Positions 47,600 through 59,174 are shown, numbered from the stretch's first letter. The stretch: DNA of 64,000 nt from Takakia lepidozioides (GCA_030704615.1 CM060734.1:46640042-46704041), one strand, 5' to 3'. The notes: generated by a model not told the origin, from the letters alone. A program made the numbers and translations.

Positions 47600-48560
47600 T
47601 TCCTGATGTTATGTCTTCTCTCTGTGCATGAGCATTATGCAATGTGCTCAGGAAGTATAATACTCTACTGGATTGAGACCCTGCTGAGGTTAGTGTCAAG
47701 TGGGACTGGAGCATGATGCCTCGATAGTTCCCCAGCTCTTCTCTGTCAACTTTTAGGGCGGGTATGGTGGCATCACCCACCTTTAACTCAAATCCCTCAT
47801 TTTTCACATCCTCGAGTAGTTGATTGATGAAAACATTGAAAGCAAAGGAGAGAGGATACATCTTTGAGGTCAAAGACAACTATCCGCATATTCCCTTACC
47901 AAGCTTGTAGTTTGTAGGCAAAACCAAGAATATGAAGCCCTGTCTATGGTATGGTGGCAGTTAATAGTGCTCAACTCTGTAAGGACACTGAAAAGACACC
48001 CCAGATTCTGAAATTTTTCTCCATTTCTGAATCAACTGTTACAAAGATCTCTTGGTTTATTTCTACTCATGAAACATTGTTGGCTACAGCCTTGTGGTCA
48101 TAGACCCTGCACCAGTTTGGACAGAAGAGAGAGAGGCTCGTGTAGTTCCCTGCAAACGTTGGCTTGCCATTCCCTTACAGGTGTCATTAAAGAGAGAGAG
48201 AAAATGTACTCATAAAACTTTGTTTGCCGTACCCTTGTTGCCACATACCCCTTTGTGAGGGGCTCACTCCAATACTGACTTAGCTTCACATAAATAATTA
48301 GTTGAGGCTTCCAGATTTTGGAATTCTTCTATGCGCCACTTCTGAATCGAACGTTTCATAGATCTCTTGGTTTTTTTCCCTACTCATAAAACCTTGTTTG
48401 CCACAGCCTTTGGGTGAAGGACGCCGTGCCAGTTTGGGTAGAAGAGAGAGAGTTTGTCCCACTTTAAAAAAATTCCTTTGGTTAGTCAGCCCCAAAAAAT
48501 TGAACAGGGCCAGGTCTTTAGGCTCGGCCTTGAGATCTTAATAGGTGAACAAAGGTGCAG
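47600..48560 (-). mobile_element. LINE fragments (RT and 3' UTR pieces)
   Basis: At 47879-47740 the reverse strand encodes FNVFINQLLEDVKNEGFELK and GDATIPAL, then ELGNYRGIML out of its normal order; both are pieces of the reverse transcriptase at 15.9-16.5 kb. At 48050-48560 the reverse strand repeats parts of the LINE 3' UTR (CAAACTGG..., CACAAAGG..., GTGGCAACAAGG) at least twice. Heavily rearranged. Confidence 0.55.
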
Positions 48561-49574
48561 GAACCTGGTTCTTAATGTTTCTGAAGAGGGTCACTCCCTG
48601 GTGAGAATACCCTGGACAATGTATTAGAAAATAGATATTGTGTCTAGGTTGCTCGCATAGTTATACAACAAGAGAGAAAGAAGGAAAGGACTCAGCACAA
48701 AACGAGATTGAGAGCAATCAAACAATTAGGCCTGAATTACCTCACAAAGACAATGGCTCGTGCTCTGGCAGAGACTCAAGAAGCCCAATGTACCAATGTA
48801 GACAACATGACCACCCGGACCACAGAGCTTGTGCGGAATCTGCACATTAATGGCCAGTTGCATTCTGCCAACCAAACACATCACATAAATGCAGGGGCCC
48901 TAGAAAGTTTAAAGACATTGTTTTTCTAAGCTCTTAAACATTTGATGTACACAAATGAAACAACTAAATAGGCTCCAAGAGATTGCAACATAGAGTGATT
49001 GAAAAGGAACTTCGAAAGAATCAAGTAGTACCCAAGCTGTGTCTTGTCTATTCACGACATGACCTTATATCCTATCTTGCATCAAATAGTCCTACAGAGT
49101 TTATTTTCCAGCTGAAAATAACCACCTTCTAAACCTGGGCCTGCACATTCAAGTTGAAAGAATGTATATGGGAGAAGTAGGTAGTCTAACAAACCACGAT
49201 AACCATCTTAGATGTGATGGTACACTATCTTTTGAGTAGGTGTACATGAGAATTCAATATAAGTTGTTTGTCCCTTAATTAAAACATATAGTAAAGCTGC
49301 ATGGCCCAAGATTCAAGACCAGTGGCTACCATATACAACCAAGTGCCCATATTAGACCAGAATGTTTTGTAAAATTCAGACTGACATTTTTTATTTTATT
49401 TTTTCAGACTGACATACTTTCAAATCTCAGAAACTTCCTATGAAATAAATGTTCGTCTTTTCATAAAACTTGAATGTAGCCCATCTATCTGGACGTTGTT
49501 CTCAGAAGTCGTCGCTAGTAGTGCGGAGCAAGGCGAAACCCTAGTAAACTATTAACCTTAATATATTGAGAAGT

Positions 49575-49751
49575 AGACAACCAAGTTGTAGCCGAGGGAT
49601 ATGGGCACATACCACCTCGGAAGTGGTTGTGGGTTCAATCCACGGATTGGTGTCACAAAGGTGTCCACCTTCCTAGCGGAAGGCAATAACTCTTCGGGGT
49701 GAAGAGACACCATACTTTACGCTTCCTTCAGGAGGCGTCAAATATTATTAT
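49575..49751 (+). mobile_element. tRNA-derived SINE, family 1, with target duplication
   Basis: The head has a tRNA-like A box (GTAGCCGAGGGATATGGGC) and a B box (GGTTCAATCC). The body has CTTCCTAGCGGAAGGCAATA and GGGGTGAAGAGACACCATA; the tail is a short TATTAT run. Flanks carry the 13-bp direct repeat TATATTGAGAAGT (49562-49574 and 49752-49764). It lies in element D, just after the end of element C. Confidence 0.75.
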
Positions 49752-49984
49752 TATATTGAGAAGTGATGTAACATTCTCATTGAATATATGTGAGAAAAAT
49801 ACAAGTAAAAGTAGAAGAGATTTGAAAAGAAGTAATTTTCATGAATCAGTTTTTTTTTTAAATGGCAGCTTCAAATTTATGACAATGATGTGGTACTATG
49901 GCACCCTATTCCTGCTCTACACTAAAACTAGTCTCCGACAACCTTTAGTCGTCACTAGAACTTATCCAATGTGCAATGCACACA

Positions 49985-50590
49985 ACGATTTATATTCACT
50001 GCACTGCCACCATAATTTCCAGCATCCAACTTCTGCAAAGCAGTGTTTTTTTTTCATATTTCCAGCGGGGCCATTTGTGAATTCTACCCAGTGCCCATGT
50101 GGCGAGAATAACGAGGTGACAGAGTTAGAAAAGTGGCTATAATCTAGGTGGCACGTTTGAACTAGTCCACGTCGGCAAGATTAGCCTCTTGGAATTCATC
50201 TGCTGGTGTTTTTTGGTGAAAATATCGGATTTTACCCCCCATAATTCCTTTGTACAAGTAGCTGACCGAGTTTCCACGTAAAGAAAACACTGCCCCAAAG
50301 GCAGTTAACAAGTCTGAAGCACGTATTTCAGGACACGTCAGGTATAAACTGAGTTGCAGGTTTATCATAACTTCCCAACCTAATTTGAGGTTTGTTTTAT
50401 TCACAAGCTCAGGGTAAACAATGTTGTTAAATTCATTTGTGCATCAAACTTTAGTTCCTGATTTGGGAACTAATCATTCTAATTACTCTTCATATACTCC
50501 GTTTTCATCCGTCCCCAACCCACCTCCTCTCTCATTAGGCGTCATTGGCTCTTTGTGATAAATTTATGGCATTGCCTCATGGCCTCACTG
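49985..50590 (+). pseudogene. Partial ETFA copy (exon 4 and intron 4)
   Basis: At 49995-50045 the text TGCACTG...ATTTCCAGCATCCAACT matches the middle of ETFA exon 4, and from about 50285 GGCAGTTAACAAGTCTGAAG and CACGTCAGGTATAAACT continue it across the exon 4 donor into intron 4, to about 50590. The two parts are separated by repeat R3. It cannot encode protein. It sits directly outside the right end of element D. Confidence 0.75.
50046..50285 (+). repeat. Dispersed repeat R3, copy 2, inserted in the ETFA fragment
   Basis: Similar to 5165-5350. The ETFA text breaks off at AAAGCAGTG (about 50037) and resumes at AAAGGCAGT (about 50295), a plausible 8-9 bp target duplication. No coding capacity and no clear terminal repeats. 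Confidence 0.55.
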
Positions 50591-51531
50591 ATCTTAGCAC
50601 TGCGCACATGATAGCATAGAAGTAGTTTAAGTCTATCCAAATGACAAGATTAGAGCAAGTACATGTAAGATGAGGTTGGGCAGCATGTGTGTAGGCTCAC
50701 GCCTCTGTGCGCCTGCTCATGTGAGCAAAAAAGATATGCCATATATTCCAGGCATATTCTTGGAAAATACTTTAGTGAAACTAAAATGTGCTTACGCCAA
50801 ACGACATGCAAAACATTTGGAAAATTTGTGCTTACGTGAGCATAAGCCACACGAAGTTGGGGCATAGGGAATTTCCTATCAATGCCATCTCCATCAACAA
50901 TTTCCGTTGATTAATAGTTGCATATCTAATCATGTGATGTTGACGCTCGTAGCAATCACTAATATGCGAAACTAGACACAATTCATTTTGTTTTGCCCAC
51001 GAAAGCATGGTTAATGCCCTACCACAATAAGCACGTAACAATTCGGTTAGCGAGATAAAACAACCTCATGTAGTCCCTTATATGCAAAACCAAACACAAC
51101 TCATTTTGTTTCGCCCACAAAACCATTGGATAATGACGTACGCAATGATACCTTGAATTTCACTGGATCCCTTCATTTATTTGCTAGCGCAACCCGTTGT
51201 TTGCCTCATTATATTAAATTGTTCAATTATTGTTTGGTATTTGTGTGTTTTGGACGGTGTTGGTTATTGTGACTTTGTTTTTCCCTAATGTGTTATTCTT
51301 TTGTAGGATAGCAAAGCTATAAGTATTTGGAACTTGGGGCTTGTAGATATACATTAGGGGTGCCTATTCGCGTGTAGAACCCCCATTTCTGTCCTTTGTA
51401 TTCTATTTCTGTGGAAACATGGGTACCCTGCTGCCGTATTTTGTGCTCACGACTCCATTTTCCTATGCTCACATGAGCTTGTGATGGCCCAAACTCTCCT
51501 CATCACTAATTCTCTTTATTCATCCATGCGG
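50591..51531. other. Gene-free spacer
   Basis: No gene or repeat recognised. Two short similar blocks occur at 50965-51005 and 51085-51125 (ctaatatgcgaaactagaca and tatgcaaaaccaaacac with a shared cattttgtttcgcccac-like end), a local duplication. Confidence 0.4.
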
Positions 51532-51937
51532 CGATACTCATTCATCGTATGATTTTTTTGGCTTAAGTACCGTTAATCCGTTACAATGATGAATTAGCTA
51601 GGGTTAGTTAATGATGGTGGCCGCATCCTGGCCATCCATTAGAGCTAAGGATAGAAATAGGCGCCATGGGCTCAGCTTGTCACGCCTCGCCACACGGCAT
51701 GCAAGCAAGCAGCTAGGGTTTAGTATAAAGCGGCAGCCTGACACAAGGTCAGGTAGCTTGTGTACGCCGGTGTATGTTTGTGTGTAAAAGTGTCAATCAG
51801 ATACGTGTGTGAGATTTTCTGTCAAATGGCTCGCAAAGATCCTCCTCTCGCGTGAATGCAAGCTCCCCTTTGCTCGCCCTTTGTCATTTTGTTCAATACT
51901 TCAGAGGACAGAAGATTATTCCTCCATCTTGTTTTAT
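51532..51937. repeat. Left direct repeat of a decayed LTR-type element
   Basis: This ~406-bp block repeats at 53771-54174 in the same orientation with scattered substitutions and small gaps. Landmarks: GGCTTAAGTACCGTTAA, GGGTTTAGTATAAAGCGGC, ATACGTGTGTGAGATTTTCT. It flanks retroelement integrase remnants, as LTRs would. Exact LTR ends (TG...CA) are not clear. Confidence 0.55.
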
Positions 51938-53261
51938 GGTGGAGCCGCGCTGGATGCGATCGTTGTCCTTTCCCTAATCCCCTACAGCGGCGTACTTATG
52001 TGATGTGTTAGTGCTCATCGGGACTGTATTAGAATGGCTGAAGCCCATTCCCTTGCTGTGTTTTTTCTCGCCATCGTGCTTTCATTTTGCTTATGTGCTA
52101 ATCCTGCTTATTCTTTCTTTTATGGAGTCGCATGTTTCGGTCTCTAGTTGCGTTGCTAGTCATGAGGAAGAAGGCTTGCACATTCATCTTGATCTGCTTG
52201 TTACGCTTTCTGTCAGTCTTGCTAATCCTGCTAACCCTACATCTTTTGCGCCGCCTGACACTCTTGCCCTGCCGGTGTCAATTGTGCCTGGAGTGCTGCT
52301 GCTGATGCAGCCCCTCCTCCTAATCCAGCTCCTCTTCTCAACATCCTTTGTGCAGATCAGCACTCCTTGGCCTTAGATTTAAATGACATATTGGCTGCTT
52401 GGGGCTGGTCTAGCCTTCTTGATGATCCTGGTTGATTTATTCCTGTGTTAGTATGTGTGGTGGATTTATTGTTTAGAGAGAATTTGGATAGTTTGATGGA
52501 AGTTCTTTGTGGTGTTCCAGCCTTTCTTCCTAGGCTCCCGAGTTTGTTGTGATTCAGCTGCTCCACTTTGGTGTGACTATTGGCTTGAGCCTCAAGGCCT
52601 GATTTGGCTATCCATAAGTAGTAACAAATGAGGTGAAGATATCATTGGCTGGAGATCATAGGTGCATGCACTCCAGACCACCTTATCTAAAGCCCATTGT
52701 CTACCTCTTATATGTAGTGCAGTCATGGATGATCAGCTACATATTGCACTACTCCAGCGATGTCAATCAGGGCATTCGCCAGTTGGCCTTTCCGAGTCCT
52801 TGCATAATGATGAGGAGAGTTGGGCCCATCACATCTGTGAAGCCTACCCCCCACGAAAAATCCTGAGCTCCGCGAAGTAAAATATAATGAACAAGTAAAT
52901 GAATTGATAACATCACCCTCCACTGCTGGGTGACAAACCTACCAAAGGAAAACCTGGCACCTGCAAAGTGGGCCGAGGACAAAAACCTTGGCTAAGAAAA
53001 CCGTGTAGGGAGTACAGGTGGTGACATTAAAGACTACAAATGTTTTAAGTCCTAGAATGGGCAAGCCATAAGGCCATGAAAGTCACAATCCGCAATCTAG
53101 GACTAAGCCGCTGAAGGTCACAAGAGGATCAAGCTGAAGTAGATCGGCTGAGAAGAGCAAGATATCACCCCACCGTACGTCCCTCCACATTGATGCATGT
53201 AAGATCAAAGACCAACTCGGAATGCACTAGATCCGTCAAAGAAACAGGTTCATCCCGCACT
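51938..53261. other. Interior of the decayed element, no recognised gene
   Basis: Open frames here (for example 52005-52376, hydrophobic) show no motif I recognise. The region lies between the two direct repeats and may be remnant or inserted DNA. Confidence 0.35.
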
Positions 53262-53790
53262 TCAGGATTGGGTCCTTGGAAGAAGGAGAGCACTAAGGAT
53301 CTCATTGAAGAAGAACTGAGCTACAACATCACTAGCCTTGGAACGCAAAGGCCGAACTTCTACCCACTTAGTCAAGTAGTCGGTAACAACACAAAGGTAG
53401 CTTCGACCCTTTGATGTGAGTGTGCGGGTCCTACCAATGCAAACCAAAAAAAGTGACAGACTGTAGCTCATACAAGATCCGAGCCCTACTAGGGAGAGCC
53501 TATGTTAGCACGACAACCGTCACACTTAGAGATGAATTCCGTGACATCCCGGTGAATTCCTAACCAATAGTAAACCTCTTGGATGCGGACCACGGTTTTC
53601 TTGATACCAAGGTGACTTGTGCATACAAAGAACAATGGAAACACTCTAATAAAGCATTCAACTGGTTCTGTGGTGGCACCTCCAAATAGCATGGCACTCC
53701 CCCTCGAGTGAGCTCATTGAATAGCTTATCACCCTTAAAACGGTGAGTAGACACGTGATAGAGAATTTGACGATACTCATTCATCATATA
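53262..53790 (-). pseudogene. Ty3/gypsy-type integrase remnant
   Basis: Reverse-strand frames in order: RFKGDKLFNELTRGGVPCYL, then a zinc-binding HLGIKKTVVRIQEVYYWLGI with CDGC, then the start of the integrase core YLCVVTDYLTKWVEVRPLRS. Frameshifts separate the pieces, and protease, RT and RNase H are missing. It abuts the right direct repeat. Confidence 0.7.
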
Positions 53791-54174
53791 ATTTTTTTTG
53801 GCTTAAGTACCGTTAAACCGTTACAATGATGAATTAGTTGGGGTTAGTTAATGATGGTGGCGGCATCATGGCCATCCATTAGATCTAAGGATAGAAATAG
53901 GCGCCACGGGCTCAGCTTGTCATGCCTCGTCATGTGGCATGCAAGCAAGCAACTAGGGTTTAGTATAAAGCGGCGGCCTAACACAAGGTTAGGCAGCTTG
54001 TGTACGCTGGTGTATAAATGTGTGTAAAGGTGTCAATCAAATACGTGTGTGAGATTTTCTGTTAGTTGGCTCAAAGATCCTCCTCTCGCGTGAATGCAAG
54101 CTCCTCTTTGCTCGTCCCCTGTCATTTTGTTCAATACTTGAGAGGACAAGAGATTATTCTCCATCTTGTTTTAA
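53771..54174. repeat. Right direct repeat of the decayed LTR-type element
   Basis: Partner of 51532-51937, about 2.24 kb away. With the integrase on the reverse strand this would be the 5' LTR side, so nearly all of gag-pol has been deleted. Confidence 0.55.
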
Positions 54175-54872
54175 GGCTTCACAAGCCGACGTACGCAAGT
54201 CCTCACGGTCTACCAAACCCCATGTAAGATTAGGGCGAGTTGTCGAAAATGAATTTATGCAAAATTTTCTCAAATCCAATAGCATGGACGTATTTGTTCA
54301 AAGTGACGTTCTTGAACCCTAGTCATGTGCCATGAAATCGCTAGCAATACGATGCTTTAGTTTTTCACCTTTTTCTTCAACAGTTCGTCTATATTTAAAA
54401 ATATATCCATGAACTCTTTGTAAGCAAGTGATCTTGCCTCTGCTATCTTTTGTAATCGTTCCAGTTCTTGCACCGACTAATGAAAAGTGAAGAGCAATCT
54501 GCCCGACCCATGTCCCCATCCTATGTAGGCTTCTGATTATTCGCATCCATCGCCGAACATGCTAGAGCAACACATTGATACTACAAATTACGTAAAACAA
54601 GCCTAAACAATGTTGATATTGTTCAAGTAGGAAATGTAATAGGTTTGTCCTTGACGTGTATCTTTTCAATAGAAACTAGTGAAGTTCTCCTCTTGGGACA
54701 ATATTATTGATCATTCTATCATATACTATTATATATATTATTAATCATCCTAGAATACAGATTGGTCGGCTAATGAATCAGTTAGTATAAATAGTAGGGG
54801 CTGGTGTGATTCTATGGAATAATCAACTAGCTACAGACTGGGCAACAACATCTGCTGTCAGTTGGTTGATCT
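54175..54872. other. Spacer with one unidentified open frame
   Basis: A 75-residue reverse frame (54546-54319) contains RTGTITKDSRGKITCLQRVH and ends IASDFMAHD. It is lysine/arginine-rich and could be a stray exon; I do not recognise it. Nothing else is seen. Confidence 0.3.
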
Positions 54873-57655
54873 TCAAGAAAACTTCAGAAGGGAAAAGCGG
54901 ATATCAAGAGTGCGCTGGTGTGTGAAGAGACCTGCATCCTGCATGGGCAGCACCCATGCCTCTTCCTCAGACTCGTTGTGGTGACTGTGCCACCAGCCTG
55001 GTGGTGTAACAAACACACTTCCCGCCTCCCATTCCACCCTGGTAATAAACCCAGATAAGAATTTCCAAGTTAAATAGCAATATGAAAGTGAAGAGTGACT
55101 GTGATTTTGGCTTGCATAAAAAAAAAAAAAAAAAACAAAAGAGTGACTGTCTTGACTGTCTGGTGAAATAGGAAAAGTGTGAAAAGAGAACCCCCTTTCT
55201 GATATATAACATTTGAAAGGGTAGAGAGTTCTCTAATGCTTGATGCCTGAATACCAAGGCCCTTTCATGAGGTATCGCTGGGCCAGATTCATAGTCTGGA
55301 AGCTCTGGACCTCTCATTGAGGACATGCATATTCCCTTGACCAATGAGCCTCAAGCAGAATATTACAAAGATCCTCTAGAGCCTGACTATCATATCAGAT
55401 ACCAGTCTCCTCAACTTAGAGCGAGCTTAGAACACGATATAAGAGCATACCTGATTGGATTGAGGACCCATCCATCGCTGTCAAGCTCCTCCCCCATTAG
55501 TGTATATGTCCCAGGTGCTGCATGTATTGCCAAGTCTAATGCTGTTGAGTTGTGTCGGTGTGGTCTCTGCACCTCTCCTGTGTAATAGTAGACTTACTTC
55601 AGCTTTCAACACTTAAAACACGCCACTTCTTCCCTACTTGTACTTCCTACAAATGCTGCCAGGCTAGTGGAAATTTAATGAGGCAAACCTTCCCCAAAAG
55701 GATGGATTTCCAACCTGGAGGTAACACATTGAGCAATGACCAAAGTGTATGTGACAGAGTCTTCGTCTGCGGAGTAGCCGAGTTACCCAGTAAAATCCCC
55801 AGTCGGTTGCGATGTCTCGCTCCTGGTTCATGCCTCACTCTCTCCACATTTTCAAGCAGCTTGGATCGACTGCATGAAAGAAATTTTCGTCACACAGTTG
55901 GTGAGGTTCTCGACCTCTGAATCAATTAGTGCAAATTTCTTCAGAAGTGCCACCACTCAGCCCCCCGTAAGCAGAAAGCATAAACTGTGCAAGGTTCTAA
56001 AGCCCTCAAAGGACAAATCTTTATAAAGTATTTCATTGATCATTGTGAGTTCAAACTTCATAAGCTGAAGTCCAACTCTCCTCTGCAAATCACAACAACT
56101 TATGGTAGCTCTTTGAGTCAACCAGAAAAGTGATTTACATAGCTTCTTTTGCGCCCTCATCATGTGCATTGTATGGACCACAAGGGTTACTATTACAGTC
56201 TGGATCCCACTCAAGAAAAGCTCCTTGACTTCACCAGAAAAGTGATCCAGACAACTTGTCAGGTCATGATTGACAACCACTTGCAGAACTGAAAGAAATG
56301 ATTTGCAAATGCGCTCGATGCTATGGATCCACATACATGTACTATTCTTGCCAATCACTGAAGGTTGAGTAAAGTTGCGCAATGGGTAAGTCCATAACTT
56401 CAATGTTTAAATGTAATAAGTGCATAACTGTGTGACAAGTGTTGATGCGCCTATTGGAGAACGGGAACATACACTCTCCCAGGTCTTCCATGCCAACTCT
56501 ATCCCTCTACCAATAGGCAACAGTTGTCTCATTTCTATGATGCAACTGTTATACTGGTTTACACTTCAAATGATTGTTCTTCATGTCCCTTGTTGAGACC
56601 AAGTGGAGTAGACACAAATGGAAAGTTATTGGCTGTCAAAAAGCTTTGGGTACTATACTGACAACTACCAACCACTAGCCTGGATTATATTGTCTACTGC
56701 ATAATGGTTACTGCAAGGGTACAATACCTGTCCAAGGTAAATCACTTGAGAGTACATTTTTCTCTCTCGCTCTCTCTTCTCCCTTTTGTTCCACCCAGAG
56801 CAGGGTCTATGGCCACAAGGCTTGGCAAACAACATCTTATAAGTACATTCTCTGTTTCTTCCATGAGCCTTTGGGTGGCATCACCCATGGATGTTTGAAA
56901 GTTTCTGTCCTTCTCTCTGGGTAGGAGAAAATCACACTACTCTGCTGATAAGAAGCTTACTCTGCAGATAGTGGCGAGTGAAGTTCAGTACCTGAAAAAA
57001 GCAGGTTGAAATTTCTTGACTTTTGGAACGACTCCAAGATATGATAGCAATGGAGCATCGGTCACCCAGTACAATCCTGCACCACCTGTGTCTTCATCAC
57101 TAAAGCATGTGTGTGTACACCTCATTTCTTCCTGACTTGAAGGCAACACAAAGAGGTCGCCTTTGTTCCATTCTAGATCACCAAGCTGTGTATGGGTCTT
57201 GCCCTGACCGTGAATCACATAGAATGCCTGCAGCATGGCACCAAGAAGAAATTTTTAATGCAAAATAGAGAAAGAGATGGGGGGCTCGGCCAAGAGGAGT
57301 AGGGTTGGTTCGTGCAACAAACCTGTGAAGTTGCGCAGGCATTTGTGGTCAAGCTTTCCCCAACACAAACTCTCACGAATGACGCCAGCAGGTTTGGAGA
57401 AGTAGCAGGATATCCATCAATGCCCATGGACTTGCTGCTATCCAATGGGGTGATTCTAGAAGGTCCTGAAGTGTGCTCCTCTGCTTCTAGCTTTATAATC
57501 GGGATAGGTAACATGTCAGGATTTGCCGAACTTGTGTATTCGAAGATGTCAGTTGCTTTGTCCCATTCATCATTTCGTCGAGACACCTTCACTCCCTTGG
57601 AATCCACGGTAGAAGACAAGTCACATGTGACTGTCTGCACACTTGATGCTGGCAT
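54873..57655 (-). CDS. Bicupin (RmlC-like; gentisate-dioxygenase-like) protein
   Basis: Two cupin barrels in one chain, as in the gentisate 1,2-dioxygenase-like family; the real substrate is unknown. Exons: 57655-57323, 57227-56992, 55869-55715, 55577-55451, 55038-54873; 1017 nt, 338 residues, every phase consistent and all introns GT-AG. N-terminal cupin: MGIDGYPATSPNLLASFVRV, AFYVIHGQGKTHTQLGDLEW, NKGDLFVLPSSQEE. C-terminal cupin: VQRPHRHNSTALDLAIHAAP (H248, H250 likely metal ligands), YTLMGEELDSDGWV, GSVFVTPPGWWHSHHNESEE (H301, H303, H304), ending QRTLDIRFSLLKFS. The first cupin lacks an obvious HxH, so the metal probably sits in the second. No transit peptide is evident; the start ATG at 57655 is the first in frame but an upstream exon cannot be excluded. 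Intron 2 contains a LINE 3' fragment, and intron 4 a short repeat shared with 37.4 kb. Confidence 0.85.
56755..56870 (+). mobile_element. LINE 3' UTR fragment in bicupin intron 2
   Basis: CTTTTGTTCCACCCAGAGCA and GGCCACAAGGCTTGGCAAAC parallel the 3' UTR of the twin-primed LINE at 17595-17660, followed by a similar TCTTATAAGTACA. It is short and antisense to the host gene. Confidence 0.55.
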
Positions 57656-59170
57656 GGCTCCTATCTGTCAACTAACACGAAATTCTCAACTCAAAATGGT
57701 GTCCACTTGGTAGCATTATACAAACAAATACAGTACAACTCTGAGCCAGACAGAAATCCAGGGATTCTGCAAATCCATACTGTACAAGACCACAACCCTC
57801 AAACTCCAAATGTGGCTTTGAATGATCATATGACTGGAGCTGCAATACTCCAAGGGAAGTAATGCAAGGCTAGTGAAAGTCGTTTGTCAGAAAGACATGG
57901 TTTCAATTTCAACCCAAAGAAAATTCTTGCAAAAACAGATATGAAAACTTCATTTCATATGACACATCTCGTGACGGGAGAGCGTCACTTCCAGTAACCA
58001 GTAATATTTGAAGCAATTGTACCTTATCTTGATGTCAATGAGAAAGGCTTCAGTAGGAAGTCAGCCTGCTCCAATACGAAGTTTAGGACTGTAACTGATC
58101 TCAATTGAATGATCTCCAGAAGTAGAGCATAATAAGAGGCTACACCGCAAAGACATAAGCCACAGATTACAAGGCAAGCAAAGAATTAAAAATAGTTGTT
58201 GTTTGCTATGTCGTTGTAAAGAGAATGCTACAAAGCTAAATAGCTACGCGTAAAACGATCCGTCAATGCAAGGAACTGAGGAAAGAAAGGCGGATTGACA
58301 AGGGAATCGATACACCACCAGAAACAATCACTTCCAAGCTCAGGATAGGGGAGAGGAAGAGGCAAGAGAAGCAAGCACAAGCGGAGTGGATGAAAATCAA
58401 TTGACTGCAATTCTAGGAAGAATTGAATTTGGCCCCAAAAATCCGAGCAAAAGCCTTCTTCCGATAGGGAAAATATTTAGTGTCATCTGGAAAAATTTGG
58501 AAGGAATGTCTACAGCATTACCTCACGGAACTACATTCAATCACAGGCATGACGGAATGGCTTACGCTTACGTATCACGAACAGGGTCCGCTTGTTCCTA
58601 TAGGCGTTCTGTCATTTCTCCTTCCTGTCATCTCCTTATCTTCCATTGCTCACCCGTTCTGAGAACCTTGTAACTAAGCAATAAATTCATTCTCATACAT
58701 GATCAAATAGTTACCTGTCGGCTGCAGCAATTGCATGAACCAGCCTCCTCTAAAGCAGGCCAAGAGAGCCCACTTCAGATTCTCTACACAAGGCTGCAGA
58801 CTGATCAACGCTTCGACACATCCAGACCTTCAAAAGTCCTCCAAGAAATTCAGCCCAATAAGGAGGAGAAGCAGGAGAGGGTAGGAAGTGTGAGGTAAGC
58901 GAAGAACGAGCGATGTGCAGGCAACATTTACGCACTTTCCAGACTGTCTCCACAGCGCAAGGCCCCTGACAAAACGGTTGTCACCCTGTCTTCTTGTGCT
59001 TCCCGCAGCGCCACAGGGCATTAGGCCCCTTTCCCCTTTCGCTCGTTCGTTCGTTCGTTATATAATTGTTTGTCGTCGATGCCAAGTTGCCAACGGAGTG
59101 AGCTTTTTAGTAGCCCTTTTGCTTTTCATATCTTACCATTTGTAATATTTTTAAATTTCTAAGATATTTA
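57656..59170. other. 5' flank of the bicupin gene
   Basis: Presumably contains the promoter and 5' UTR, perhaps with an untranslated exon. No other gene is supported. A short TTCG repeat (cgctcgttcgttcgttcgtt) lies at 59040-59059. Confidence 0.4.
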
Positions 59171-59174
59171 ATTC

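Larger units (their letters stand above)
45040..49544 (+). mobile_element. Helentron-like element C
   Basis: It starts TCTAGCGACAACTGAAGG after T (45039) and ends AAGTCGTCGCTAGTAGTGCG, a short spacer and CTAG (49541-49544) before T. The 5' ~130 bp match B (GCATAGAGCAGG-like block, then GTCATCGTCG and GCCCGAAAATAA). Cargo: unidentified exon-like pieces, a PPR relic and LINE fragments. From 48900 to 49480 I see nothing recognisable. Confidence 0.65.
37542..49959 (-). mobile_element. Helentron-like element D (outer, interrupted by B and C)
   Basis: On the reverse strand the element starts TCTAGTGACGACTAAAGG (49959) after T and ends GCGCAGCCCTAG (37542) before T. Subtracting the inserted elements B and C leaves about 2.26 kb (37542-38476, 44131-45039, 49545-49959). 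The remaining body carries an R1 repeat, two SINEs and AT-rich DNA (37560-38470) without genes. End sequences match elements A, B and C. Its 5' hairpin has paired changes relative to the others (GACGAC/GTTGTC). Confidence 0.6.

Noticed and set aside
51809-52376. Open frames with hydrophobic stretches as a membrane protein gene
   Set aside because: No conserved motif, one part is inside an LTR-like repeat, and the hydrophobicity follows from T-rich DNA.
58396-58680. Forward open frame of 95 residues near the bicupin 5' side
   Set aside because: No similarity recognised, no splice or codon support; probably chance.
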